DNA of 64,000 nucleotides from Ktedonobacterales bacterium (GCA_027451525.1 DAIDJF010000018.1:1-64000); one strand, 5' to 3'; counted from the first letter of the stretch, positions 1-8,625 are shown. Translations and numbers: made by a program. Notes: generated from the letters alone by a model not told the origin.

Positions 1-7
1 CATCATT

Positions 8-183
8 GTAGGGGCGAGGCTTGCCCTCGCCCTGCCCCCCACACGCCGAAAAGTGCGCAATGAAGTTTGACAGAGCAGTAGGGGCGTGATTGATCACGCC
101 CTGCTCGCCCATCGATCCGCCTGGGGAGCCATGTGAGAGGCCATACGAAGGGGGTACGAGGGCGTGATCAATCACGCCCCTAC
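8..183. repeat. Palindromic GTAGGGGC-type intergenic repeats
   Basis: Three palindromic units lie here: 8-35 (GAGGC/GCCTC-type core), 78-104 (GTGATTGATCAC core) and, in inverted orientation, 159-183. Units 78-104 and 159-183 face each other, so 78-183 forms a short MITE-like element with an internal segment containing TCGATCCGCCTGGG. The same internal segment occurs at 20467-20623. The rest of 1-334 shows no gene. Confidence 0.8.
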
Positions 184-334
184 TATGCGGAAATGCCCGT
201 CATGCCTCATTAAAATGCGGTAAAATATGCATCTGTGTATAGTAGGGGCAATCTCTTGTGGTTGCCTGTCCGTTCAAAAATGTCTCATATGACGTTTGGC
301 AAAGTACTACGGGAAAATGGGCATGTAGTACAAT

Positions 335-1070
335 TTACAACAAACGTTCCTCCGCGAGTTCTTCTTGCTGCTCGTCATCTACTTCTGGCGCTTGTAGTTC
401 CGCGATTAACAGAGCGATCTCTCCTGCGCTTTTCCGTTGCTCCTCATACATCTCGCGCAGGAGGCCGATAATTTTCTGCGTATCCGCGTGTTCCAACCCT
501 AACGTCCGCTTGCGAATAGCCAGGGCGCGCCGCCAGATCATGTCGGCTTCCTCATAACGCCGCTGTATTTTATACAATGATGCTATGTTGTGTAGATTAG
601 TAGCTGTGGCACGATGATATGCCCCTAAATGTTTCTCTGTAGTGGCAAATGCTAGCCAGAAGTTCTGTTCAGCCTCTATATAGCGTTGCTGGTTTGTATA
701 AAGTATTGCGAGATTGTGCAGACTGCGTGCTGTATCAGGATGATCGGCTCCGAGTATACGTTCACGAATAGCGTATATGCGATGGAAAAGTGGTTCAGCT
801 TCCACAAAATGCTTATGGTCACTGTAGAATCCTGCGAGTGCGTTGAGGCTTTTCAGCGTGTCTGGATGTTCAGGGCCAAGGATTTGTTCGTAAAGCTCGA
901 CGGCCCATTGGAAATGTTGTTCAGCCTCAACATAAGATTTTTGTTCGTGGAAAAGCATTGCTAATTCAACAATAGTGCTGGCAGTGTCGGGATGCTGTAG
1001 CCCCAACTGCTGCTGACGGATAGCCAGTGCGCGCTCAAGCAGCGGTTGCGCTTTGTCGTGCTGAACCAGT
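335..1070 (-). pseudogene. TPR protein fragment (kinesin-light-chain type), 5' truncated
   Basis: This encodes about 245 residues of tandem 42-residue TPR repeats of the kinesin-light-chain type, each with a core like PLLERALAIRQQQLG followed by HPDTA. Such repeats normally form the C-terminal protein-binding half of large NB-ARC or AAA signalling proteins. Homologous sequence starts abruptly at about 1065. The in-frame ATG at 1099 lies inside a histidine kinase fragment on the other strand, so the true N-terminus and any ATPase domain are missing. The C-terminus is Glu/Gln-rich and ends normally. I read it as a rearrangement-truncated gene; it could still be expressed from the chance ATG at 1099. 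Confidence 0.7.
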
Positions 1071-1508
1071 TCACGATTGCGGGAGATCACCGACACCATA
1101 CAGCAAACTCATCCGAGCCATACCATCGTGGTGCGCGGCGCGGTGCAGACCAGTGTACTTGGGGATCAAGACCGGCTTGGGCAGGTCTTTGCCAATCTGA
1201 TCAGCAATGCCATCAAATATTCCCCCCATGCTCAGACCGTCGAGATAGACCTTGCTTCTTCCCCAGAGATCATTACCATCCGTGTGCATGATTATGGGAT
1301 GGGCATTCCACGCGAGCAGTGCGACAAGATTTTTGAGCGTTTCTATCGAGTTTCTGGTTCCAAGCAGAAAACGATCCCTGGTCTGGGCATGGGATTGTAC
1401 ATTGTGGCGGAGATCGTCAAGAGTCATGGGGGAACTATTACGGTGGATAGCGAAGTGGGAAGAGGATCAACCTTTACGGTGACCCTTCCTTGCAAGAGGG
1501 ATGCATGA
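1065..1508 (+). pseudogene. Sensor histidine kinase fragment (HATPase domain only)
   Basis: About 145 residues match the C-terminal HATPase_c domain of a two-component sensor kinase. The N box (NLISNAIKYSP), G1 box (DYGMGIP), F box (IFERFYR) and G2 box (GLGMGLYIV) are all present in order. The sensor region, membrane segments and the HisKA helix carrying the phospho-acceptor His are absent. An in-frame stop sits at 1062-1064, and the only start is a TTG at 1077 without a clear ribosome binding site. The fragment begins exactly where the opposite-strand TPR fragment ends, so both look like remnants joined by one recombination event. It is unlikely to be a functional kinase on its own. Confidence 0.75.
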
Positions 1509-1535
1509 GAATAGGATGAGGGGCGTGTACTCATT

Positions 1536-1562
1536 GTCGGGCGAGGCTTACCCTCGCCCGGC
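1536..1562. repeat. Palindromic repeat unit, GAGGC-core variant
   Basis: This is a GTCGGGCGAGGC / GCCCTCGCCC-type palindrome downstream of the kinase fragment. It is related to the unit at 8-35. Confidence 0.6.
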
Positions 1563-1619
1563 TCTCTCACTATTGGTGTTTGAATGGGATGCGCGCAAAG
1601 CTTACATCCCACTTGCGAC

Positions 1620-2192
1620 TCACCAGCCGAGCCAGCTAGTTTTTGCTGCAGCAGGTGTGGGGGTGCGCTCAAGACGGGGAGTGGCGGGATAGCCGAGATA
1701 GACGAAGGCGACGATATGGTCCTTTTCCTCTAAGCCGAGCCACTGTTTCACTTTGGGGTCGTAAGCTGGTTCGCCCGTGCGCCACATCGCGGCCAGCCCC
1801 AGTTCCTCGGCTGCTAATAGCATATTCTGTACCGCTGCCGCCGCTGCCTCTATATTCTCGATTTCCAGTTCTCTCGCTTGTTTAGGCTGCTCCGCGATGA
1901 CGGCGATTAACACAGGGGCACGTAAAGGTTTGTTGCGCTCCTTGGCAATCATGGCGTCAATCTTCTCATGGTTCGCCTCAGCCATGCGAGTGGCAAATGA
2001 TTCTGCCATGATAATGCCGAGTTCTTCGCGTGCCTTGCCTGCAAGCACAAAAAAACGCCACGGTTGGGCGTTGTGGTGATTGGGCGCGTGTGTCGCTGCC
2101 TCTAAAATAGTTTCGACCTGGGCGCGTGTCGGCACCTCAGCGGTCATTTTACCGATGCTGCGCCGCTGTTTGATGAGTTCTATAATGCTCAT
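1620..2192 (-). CDS. Nitroreductase family protein
   Basis: This is a 190-residue FMN-dependent nitroreductase-fold protein, the usual length for the single-domain (YdjA-like) group that reduces nitro compounds or quinones with NAD(P)H. The N-terminal KQRRSIGK segment is the FMN phosphate-binding Arg region. HAPNHHNAQPWRFFVL is the conserved central motif and AAAVQNMLLAAEELGLAAMW is the helix that packs against the flavin. The ATG at 2192 is preferred over one six codons upstream because AGAGAG lies 5-6 bases before it. It follows argG on the same strand, but a 14-bp hairpin (2212-2259) separates them, so it is probably not part of the arg operon. The physiological substrate cannot be told. 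Confidence 0.85.
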   Translation of the reverse strand: MSIIELIKQRRSIGKMTAEVPTRAQVETILEAATHAPNHHNAQPWRFFVLAGKAREELGIIMAESFATRMAEANHEKIDAMIAKERNKPLRAPVLIAVIAEQPKQARELEIENIEAAAAAVQNMLLAAEELGLAAMWRTGEPAYDPKVKQWLGLEEKDHIVAFVYLGYPATPRLERTPTPAAAKTSWLGW

Positions 2193-2211
2193 GACACTCT
2201 CTTTTGACATG

Positions 2212-2259
2212 AAGACGTGATGATATGGATGAAGCTACTTGTCCGTATCATCACGTCTT
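2212..2259 (-). terminator. Hairpin between argG and nitroreductase gene
   Basis: Two 14-base arms (2212-2225 and 2246-2259) are perfectly complementary around a 20-base loop just after the argG stop. The T-tract is weak. The arms resemble the GACGTGATGA palindromic repeats found elsewhere in the window, so it may be a repeat unit acting as terminator or 3' stabiliser. Confidence 0.55.
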
Positions 2260-2265
2260 TGTGAT

Positions 2266-3528
2266 TTATTTTGTTTTGCCATCAAGCAGTTGAATCGTGC
2301 TAGATTTGAGCAAATTCTCTTCCACGCCAATCGAGGGCAGCAACTGTGCTTGCGCCTGCGTGGTGAGCGGTAGGCCCCACAGTTTGATGAAGCCGAGAGC
2401 CGCGTTATGATCGAACTGGTCGCCCGTATCATAGGTTGCCAGACTGTGGTTATAGAGCGAATGCTCTGACTTGCGACCGACAACTGCACTGTGACCATTA
2501 TACAACTTCATGCGTACCACGCCACTGACAAAGCGTTGCGTACTCTGCACATAGGCGGCAAGGTCTTGATGCAAAGCACTATACCACTGGCCGTTGTAGA
2601 TCAGGCGTGCGTATTCGCCCGCGACGATCTCTTTGAAACGGGTCTGGTCGCGGCTGAGTGTCAGGCTTTCCAATGCTTGATGGGCGGCAATCAAGACAGT
2701 GGCAGCGGGAGCTTCGTAGATTTCACGCGACTTGATACCGACCAAACGGTTCTCGATATGGTCGATGCGCCCAATACCGTGTTCGCCCGCGAGCTTGTTA
2801 AGCGTTTCGACCAGCGTGACACCATCAACCTCTTCGCCGTTGAGGGCAACGGGAATGCCATTTTGGAAGGTGATCTCAACGTAGGTTGGCTCCTGCGGGG
2901 TTTTGCCATCGGGGGCAACCGTCCAGGCATAAACATCGGAGGGTGGTTCGGCCCAGGGATCTTCCAGGATGCCACATTCAACGCTGCGACCCCACATGTT
3001 TTGATCGACGGAGTAGGGGCTGGCATTGGTGACGGAAATGGGAATGCCCTGCTCGGCTGCATAGGCAATCTCGTTATCGCGCGTCATGCTCCATTCGCGC
3101 ACGGGAGCGATAATCTTGAGATCAGGAGCCAGCGTGTTGATGGAGACATCGAAGCGCACCTGGTCATTGCCCTTGCCCGTACAGCCATGCGCGACGGCAA
3201 CCGCGCCTTCTGCGCGTGCGACCTCAACCATCAGGCGCGCAATCAGTGGACGTGCCAAAGCTGTTGCCAGTGGATATTGGCCTTCGTAGACAGCTCCCGC
3301 TTGCAGGGCAGGCCAGACAAAGTAGCGGATAAAATCGGCGCGTCCATCTACAATCAAGGCTTTGACCGCACCGATCTTGCGTGCGCGTTCGGCAATGGCC
3401 TGTAAATCGCGATCATTGCCCACATCAATCGTCAGGGCAATTACGTCTAAATCGTATTTCTCTTTAATCCAGCGAATGGCGACCGAGGTATCCAGGCCAC
3501 CAGAATAGGCAAGTACAACCGTTGACAT
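2266..3528 (-). CDS. argG: Argininosuccinate synthase
   Basis: This enzyme condenses citrulline and aspartate with ATP to argininosuccinate, the penultimate step of arginine synthesis in the cytoplasm. The 420 residues match the family length. The N-type ATP pyrophosphatase loop AYSGGLDTS is at residues 7-15, GCTGKGNDQVRF lies near residue 115, and the nucleotide-binding core and C-terminal synthetase domain are complete. It is the second gene of a two-gene operon, with argH ending 30 bases upstream. Transcription should therefore depend on the T-box leader in front of argH. The start ATG at 3528 is preceded by a GAGAG-type ribosome binding site. Confidence 0.97.
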   Translation of the reverse strand: MSTVVLAYSGGLDTSVAIRWIKEKYDLDVIALTIDVGNDRDLQAIAERARKIGAVKALIVDGRADFIRYFVWPALQAGAVYEGQYPLATALARPLIARLMVEVARAEGAVAVAHGCTGKGNDQVRFDVSINTLAPDLKIIAPVREWSMTRDNEIAYAAEQGIPISVTNASPYSVDQNMWGRSVECGILEDPWAEPPSDVYAWTVAPDGKTPQEPTYVEITFQNGIPVALNGEEVDGVTLVETLNKLAGEHGIGRIDHIENRLVGIKSREIYEAPAATVLIAAHQALESLTLSRDQTRFKEIVAGEYARLIYNGQWYSALHQDLAAYVQSTQRFVSGVVRMKLYNGHSAVVGRKSEHSLYNHSLATYDTGDQFDHNAALGFIKLWGLPLTTQAQAQLLPSIGVEENLLKSSTIQLLDGKTK

Positions 3529-3558
3529 CGTTTCTCTCCTCTATAGCTCGATGATGAA

Positions 3559-4950
3559 TTATTGTTCGTCTGTTCCAACCAGATGCGCAATGGCATCGTT
3601 AAATGCCGCTGTACGTTCGTTCCAGGTCGCCTGAACCTGTCCCAGGTGCGTGCTGACCTGTTCCAAGCCAAGGTTGCCCGCCGCTCCCCGGTGCGAACGC
3701 GCTTGCAGGCGTTCTACCAGTTGTTCCTGACTTTCAACCGGTAAGGGGATATGGCGATCAAGCTGAGCGGTAACCTCAGCTCCCACAATGCGATAGGCAT
3801 CGCGGAAAGGCAGTTTTGAGGCAATCGCCAGCTCGTAGGCGCGATCAGCGGCAAACAGTTCAAAGGTGCAGGCGTTGACCAGATTGGCAGTGTTGACTGA
3901 AAGGTTTTGGACAACCAGGGTGCAGATGTTCAGGCTTTCTAAGATCAGGTCGAGTGCCTCCATGAAAGGCCGTTTGGTCTCTTGATAGTCCATATTGTAG
4001 CCGGAAGGCAGGCCGCTCACGATACCGAGTATCTGCTGCTGTAAGGCCAGCATGGTCTGCATGCGCGCGCGCACCAGTTCCATGATGCCCAGGTTGCGCT
4101 TCTGCGGCATGATACTGCTGCCTGTGCATAGCTCCTGAGGAATCTGCAAGAAGGCATACTCGGTCGTCGTGAAAAGCAGCACATCTTGCGCAAACTTGCT
4201 CAGGTCGAGCATGATCTGTGTGAGAGCCTGCACAATTGCTGCCTCAATCTTGCCGCGACTGTTTTGCACATAGATCACGTTATTTTGCACGTGCGCGAAA
4301 CCGAGCAGATCAGAGCTATACTGGCGATCAATCGCAATGGGTACGCCGTAGCCAGCTGCTGAGCCAAGTGGAGACTGATCGTTAAGCGTATACGCTGCGG
4401 AGAGCAGTTGCTCGTCATCCAGCAGCGACTCGGCAAAGCTGGCGGCCCACATGCCGACCGAAGAGAGCATTGCGCGCTGCATGTGCGTGTAGCCCGGCAT
4501 GGGAATGAGGGCATAGGCTTCAGCAAACTCTAGGAGGGCAGAGACCATCTCGGTCAGGCTCTCCGCGACTCCATGTAGCTGTTCTTTGCCGTAGAGACGC
4601 AGGTCAACAAGAACCTGATCGTTGCGCGAACGCGCCATGTGAATTTTCTTGCCCGTCGCTCCCGTGCTGGCGACCAGATAGTTCTCGATGCTGGTATGCA
4701 CATCCTCGTCGGAAGGCAACACCGTAAATTCGTGCGCCGCTTCCAGGTCCAGAACCGAGCGCAGCGCGTTCTTGAGTGCTTGGTGTTCCTCTGCGTTCAG
4801 AATGCCGATTTTGTGCAGCATGGCGACGTGGGCGAGTGAGCCCCACACGTCGTGGCGAATCAAACGACTGTCGAGCATGCTATTCTGCGCGGCCTCGAAG
4901 CGTTCTACATGTTCGTTAACCTGATAACCTTTTTGCCATAATTTGGTCAT
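3559..4950 (-). CDS. argH: Argininosuccinate lyase
   Basis: This enzyme splits argininosuccinate into arginine and fumarate. It has 463 residues, typical of the fumarase/aspartase superfamily subgroup. The signature GSSIMPQKRN, containing the catalytic Ser loop, is present, as are the conserved TGATGKKIHMARSRNDQV region and YTHMQRAM. I place the start at 4950 because AAGGAG sits about 10 bases upstream and homologues begin with a MTKLWQKGY-like N-terminus; an in-frame ATG farther upstream (5004) has neither. It is first gene of the argH-argG operon, behind a promoter, a T-box leader and a palindromic repeat (4985-5010). Confidence 0.96.
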   Translation of the reverse strand: MTKLWQKGYQVNEHVERFEAAQNSMLDSRLIRHDVWGSLAHVAMLHKIGILNAEEHQALKNALRSVLDLEAAHEFTVLPSDEDVHTSIENYLVASTGATGKKIHMARSRNDQVLVDLRLYGKEQLHGVAESLTEMVSALLEFAEAYALIPMPGYTHMQRAMLSSVGMWAASFAESLLDDEQLLSAAYTLNDQSPLGSAAGYGVPIAIDRQYSSDLLGFAHVQNNVIYVQNSRGKIEAAIVQALTQIMLDLSKFAQDVLLFTTTEYAFLQIPQELCTGSSIMPQKRNLGIMELVRARMQTMLALQQQILGIVSGLPSGYNMDYQETKRPFMEALDLILESLNICTLVVQNLSVNTANLVNACTFELFAADRAYELAIASKLPFRDAYRIVGAEVTAQLDRHIPLPVESQEQLVERLQARSHRGAAGNLGLEQVSTHLGQVQATWNERTAAFNDAIAHLVGTDEQ

Positions 4951-4984
4951 AATACATAGACTCCTTGTTTCGCGCCTTGAGCTT

Positions 4985-5010
4985 GTAGGGACGTGATCCA
5001 TCACGTCCTG
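4985..5010. repeat. Palindromic GTAGGGAC repeat unit in the argH leader
   Basis: GTAGGGACGTGATCCATCAC followed by GTCCTG is one unit of the window-wide palindromic repeat family. It lies in the transcribed leader between the T-box terminator and the argH start. Confidence 0.65.
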
Positions 5011-5084
5011 AGCGGGAGCGTCGTTGGGCGCGATTTCAACACCTTCAACGTCGGGTAATGTGACTGGAAGGATGTGGAGGCAAC

Positions 5085-5123
5085 AAAAAACCCCCGTCCC
5101 TTCCGTGAAACATTGAAGGGACG
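5085..5123 (-). terminator. T-box attenuator terminator
   Basis: This is a nine-base-pair stem (CGTCCCTTC with GAAGGGACG) followed by GGGGG and six T residues on the minus strand. It is the terminator half of the T-box switch. Confidence 0.9.
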
Positions 5124-5476
5124 AGAGTGCTGGACGATCTATCTGTGTGGTTGTGTCCGCTACACACCCGTGGTGCCACCCTGATTGTCTCTCATACAGA
5201 CCCTCATCATGGAGAGCACTATATTGCTGCTATGAGAAGACCACTTTTACGGTTATGGTGCTGCGTGGGAACCATCCACCTCACCTACTTGTCCTTGCGC
5301 GAACGCGATAAATCGGTGCAATCGTTATTGTTCCGATAGGGCTTTCTTCGGTGAGCCGCTCACGAAGGCGTTCTGAGAGACGTATCCATTCCGAACTTCC
5401 ACTCTGCTTCGGATCGCTGTCGGGCGTCATACTCATACTTTGTTCGCTCAGCGCGGGTCAGGCTACAATCTATACT
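5085..5476 (-). promoter_or_regulatory. T-box riboswitch leader of argH-argG
   Basis: On the minus strand, AGGGTGGCACCACGGGTG (5182 to 5165) matches the conserved T-box sequence that pairs with an uncharged tRNA acceptor end. It is followed by a strong intrinsic terminator with arms at 5115-5123 and 5095-5103 and a T-run at 5085-5090. About 280 nt of structured RNA precede it; GCGAAC near 5450 can pair with GTTCGC near 5300 to close a Stem I. The family senses aminoacylation of a specific tRNA and lets transcription continue when that tRNA is uncharged. A tRNA-Arg specificity is inferred from the genes controlled. I could not assign the specifier codon with confidence. Confidence 0.88.
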
Positions 5477-5482
5477 TTCGCT

Positions 5483-5512
5483 ATCATAACAGGTAAGAGA
5501 CAGCGATGTCAA
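5483..5512 (-). promoter_or_regulatory. Consensus promoter for the argH-argG T-box transcript
   Basis: On the minus strand TTGACA (5512-5507) and TATGAT (5488-5483) are separated by 18 bases, a near-perfect sigma-70-type promoter. The predicted start is near 5476, giving a leader of about 525 nt before argH. The promoter sits within 10 bases of the end of the neighbouring SDR gene. Confidence 0.85.
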
Positions 5513-5520
5513 TATTTTGG

Positions 5521-6480
5521 TTACGAATTCTGGTTTTTTGTAAGCTCTTGCGTAAGAGGTGCGTAATCAACGCCTGTCAGTTCAACAGAGGCATCCCATA
5601 AACGCACGGCGGTACTCCTATCGTATTCGCGCTGGTAGTTTGGTTCCATACGTGGGTAGCCGCGCATGCTAAAGAAGCCTGCAGGGCCAATTAACTCTCC
5701 ACCACGAATAGCTGGTGCTGTGGCCGCATAGAGTTGGGGCAGTGCTCCCATGCTGGCACTCTGTGCGATCACGGGCATAGAAATCTTATAGAGTGCGCTT
5801 TCTAACGCCGAGCCTGTCGTTGTTGCGCTGGTCGTTTGCAATTCAGTGTTTGAAAAGCCGGGGTGCGCCGCAACGCTAAGGGTGTGCGATCCTATAGCCG
5901 AGAGCCGACTCTGCAACTCGAACGCGAAGAGCAGATTGGATAATTTGCTCTGTCCATAGGCTTCCCAGCGTCCATACGCGCGTTTCCTGTTCAGGTCCGC
6001 GAGATTAATTTTGCCCATCATACGTGCGACGCTGGTTGTGGAGACAACGCGGCTTTGCGGCGTGGCAAGCAAAAGCGGGAGCAACAGGCCTGTGAGGGCA
6101 AAGTGGCCCAGGTGGTTTGTGCCAAATTGCATCTCGAAGCCGTCGGATGTTTCTTTGCGCGGGATTGCCATGACTCCTGCATTATTAAAAAGCAGATTGA
6201 GATGATCGTGTGTTTGCTGTATGTTCGCTGCACATGCGTGTATTGATGCCAGAGAAGCCAGATCAAGTTGTACCAGTTCCAATGATGCGTCGGGAACACT
6301 AGCTTTAATCGTGGCTTGTGCCGCGCTGGCCTTTTCAAGATTACGACAGGCCATAATGACATGCGCGCCTTTCATCGCGAGGGCGCGCGTTGTCTCCAGC
6401 CCTAACCCACTATTTGCTCCCGTTACCAGGGCAATACGACCTTGCTGAGATGGTATATCGTTAATGGTCCATTGACTCAT
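5521..6480 (-). CDS. Short-chain dehydrogenase/reductase (retinol dehydrogenase-like)
   Basis: This 319-residue classical-type SDR is of the RDH/WW-oxidoreductase-like subgroup that reduces or oxidises alcohol or carbonyl groups with NAD(P). The Rossmann motif TGANSGLG is at residues 20-27. The NNAG motif follows near residue 90. The expected catalytic Tyr-x3-Lys reads YGQSK at about residue 155. The C-terminal region (GPAGFFSMRGYP) matches the subgroup's substrate lid. The start at 6480 has AGGAGC seven bases upstream. It is a single gene whose stop lies just before the argH promoter on the same strand. The substrate is unknown. Confidence 0.88.
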   Translation of the reverse strand: MSQWTINDIPSQQGRIALVTGANSGLGLETTRALAMKGAHVIMACRNLEKASAAQATIKASVPDASLELVQLDLASLASIHACAANIQQTHDHLNLLFNNAGVMAIPRKETSDGFEMQFGTNHLGHFALTGLLLPLLLATPQSRVVSTTSVARMMGKINLADLNRKRAYGRWEAYGQSKLSNLLFAFELQSRLSAIGSHTLSVAAHPGFSNTELQTTSATTTGSALESALYKISMPVIAQSASMGALPQLYAATAPAIRGGELIGPAGFFSMRGYPRMEPNYQREYDRSTAVRLWDASVELTGVDYAPLTQELTKNQNS

Positions 6481-6667
6481 GTAGATAGCTCCTTTAGAAT
6501 TGCTACCTTCTTATCTTGTGTCTGAACACTAGAATAGAAGATCAAACGGTCATCTTAATGATAGTGTGTTGCTGTGTTATTATGCAAGGTGGCTCTAGTT
6601 GCGAAAAGCCTCTGCTGGGTTTAAGATAGATTTTATCAAAAGGTGTATAACAGTGAAGGAGCGAACA

Positions 6668-8374
6668 ATGACACGATGGCCGGAAGTCCGTGCGCAACAG
6701 GCATGGTATGACGAGGTCCGCCGCTACACGCTTGATCTGGTCGCTATACGTGGCGTTAGCCCTGGAGCGGATGAATTGCGGGTGGCGCAAGAGGTTATGC
6801 GTTTATTGGGTGACGGTGGATTAGAGCATGCCTATACCTTTCTGGGCCTGGACCCGGTTGCTGATGACCCTTATAGACGCCAGAATGCCTGTGCCTTCTT
6901 GCGTGGACGGAGTGCGCAGACACTTGTTTTGCTTGGTCATATCGATACCGTTGATACGCAAGATTATGGTCCTTTGAAAGAACTTGCGCTGAACCCTGAA
7001 GCTCTGAACGCGCAGATAGAGACCATTCAACAATGGAGCGCGGAGGTACGGGAAGACCTCGCGGCCAATCCCGGGGATTGGCTCTTTGGGCGTGGTGTTG
7101 CCGATATGAAAAGCGGCGTGGCTGTCAATATTGCCGTCATGCGTCATTTCGCGGCCCTGGCCCAGACTGGGCAGTTGCCGCTTTCGCTTGTGTTTCTGGC
7201 GGTTGTAGATGAAGAGAACGAGTCGGCAGGTGTGCTGCAAGCTGTGCAGTTCTTGCTGCTTTTGCGCGAAAAACATGGTTTACAGTATGTGGGCGCAATT
7301 AATACTGACTACACGACCGCGCTTTATCCAGGCGATCCACATCGCTATATCTACACGGGAAGTGTGGGCAAACTGCTGCCTGCCTTCTTAATTATCGGGC
7401 GCGAGTCGCACGTGGGCCATCCTTTTCAGGGCATGGACGCAAATCTGATTATGGCTGAACTGATTCGCGATCTCAGTATGAACGATGCGCTGAGCGATCA
7501 TGTGCGCGGACAACTCACGGCCCCGCCTGTGACGCTGCACGCGACAGATCTCAAGGCGCACTATGACGTTCAATTGCCTTTCGCGGCCTATTGTTATTTC
7601 AACGTCCTAACTATGCAAACCACGCCTCAGCAACTATTGGAGAAGCTCTGTGTACGTGCTGCTGTGGCACTCGCAACCGTATTGCAACGTGTGGATGATG
7701 CGGAGCAACGTTGGGAACAGACACGTGCGCACCATTCCCATGCCGCGCATCATGCTCCACGTAATGGGCAGGTTATGAGCTATGCCGATCTCTATGCCCG
7801 CACACTTGAGCGGTATGGCGAACAGTATGTACAAGATGCTCTAACAGAAGAGTGGAATCGCTGGCCTGTCACATTGGACAAACGCGAGCGTTGCCTGCAT
7901 CTCGTCTATCGGCTCTGGCAGATTAGCGGCGAGCAGGGACCTGCGATTGTCGTCTACTATGCTCCTCCCTACTATCCGCATGTTGCCGCAACATCCTCAC
8001 CTCTCCATCAAGCACTGGCGCACGTGTGTAAGCAGCATAGCGAGTTACATTTGGTGCTGCAAGAATATTTTCCGTTTCTCTCCGATTTAAGTTATCTTCA
8101 GCTCGACCCATCGCTTGATACTGCGATCTTACAAGCCAATATGCCCATCTGGTCGAATGATCCCGTTCATGCTCGCTCCGGTTCTTATCATTTACCATTC
8201 CAGGCCATACGTGAACTGGCATTACCTGTTGCTAATTTGGGACCCTATGGGCGTGGGGCGCACCAGCGCGACGAGCGTGTACTCATGCCCTACTCGTTTG
8301 GTGTGTTGCCACAATTGTTATGTGAAACAATCGAAAAAACCTGGAAAATATTAAATACCCGTAAAGATCGATGA
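6668..8374 (+). CDS. rocB: RocB-like M20 family peptidase
   Basis: This is a 568-residue zinc metallopeptidase-fold protein closest in architecture to RocB, the M20 protein linked to arginine degradation in Bacillus. Metal-ligand motifs are visible: GHIDTVDTQ (His, then catalytic Asp), GRGVADMKSGV (bridging Asp) and VDEENESAG (catalytic Glu and ligand Glu). The C-terminal part contains the long RocB-specific region, well beyond the usual 400 residues of M20 enzymes. The start at 6668 follows GAAGGAG at six bases; an upstream ATG at 6599 lacks a ribosome binding site. It lies divergently from the SDR and next to argHG. The true reaction of RocB proteins is poorly defined. Confidence 0.85.
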   Translation: MTRWPEVRAQQAWYDEVRRYTLDLVAIRGVSPGADELRVAQEVMRLLGDGGLEHAYTFLGLDPVADDPYRRQNACAFLRGRSAQTLVLLGHIDTVDTQDYGPLKELALNPEALNAQIETIQQWSAEVREDLAANPGDWLFGRGVADMKSGVAVNIAVMRHFAALAQTGQLPLSLVFLAVVDEENESAGVLQAVQFLLLLREKHGLQYVGAINTDYTTALYPGDPHRYIYTGSVGKLLPAFLIIGRESHVGHPFQGMDANLIMAELIRDLSMNDALSDHVRGQLTAPPVTLHATDLKAHYDVQLPFAAYCYFNVLTMQTTPQQLLEKLCVRAAVALATVLQRVDDAEQRWEQTRAHHSHAAHHAPRNGQVMSYADLYARTLERYGEQYVQDALTEEWNRWPVTLDKRERCLHLVYRLWQISGEQGPAIVVYYAPPYYPHVAATSSPLHQALAHVCKQHSELHLVLQEYFPFLSDLSYLQLDPSLDTAILQANMPIWSNDPVHARSGSYHLPFQAIRELALPVANLGPYGRGAHQRDERVLMPYSFGVLPQLLCETIEKTWKILNTRKDR

Positions 8375-8625
8375 TGGTCTTCAGCACATATTATGTCTTT
8401 CTCTTCCATACGAACTGCCCAAATGCATTGCATTTTTAAGGCTTCATCACTGTTTCCTGCCGCCATTTTTCGCGCTGGCGATCGTGTTTGGTGCATTGGA
8501 GTACACAAATGTACTAGAGACTAGACACGGTTGGGTTTACTAATATATAAGCATATGTAGATCAGTTTATCATGCTGAATAGCTATGCTACAAAAAACGG
8601 GTAATATTTTAAAGGTATCGCACGT

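Noticed and set aside
1077-1508. Stand-alone HATPase anti-sigma factor (RsbW-like)
   Set aside because: The N, G1, F and G2 boxes follow the histidine kinase pattern, and the junction with a truncated TPR gene explains the short length better.
2491-3405. 304-codon plus-strand open frame
   Set aside because: It is antisense to argG, whose motifs are unmistakable; the frame is a by-product of the codon bias of argG.
5127-5566. Two plus-strand open frames (70 and 71 codons)
   Set aside because: They lie opposite the T-box leader; their Cys/Arg-rich sequences reflect structured RNA.
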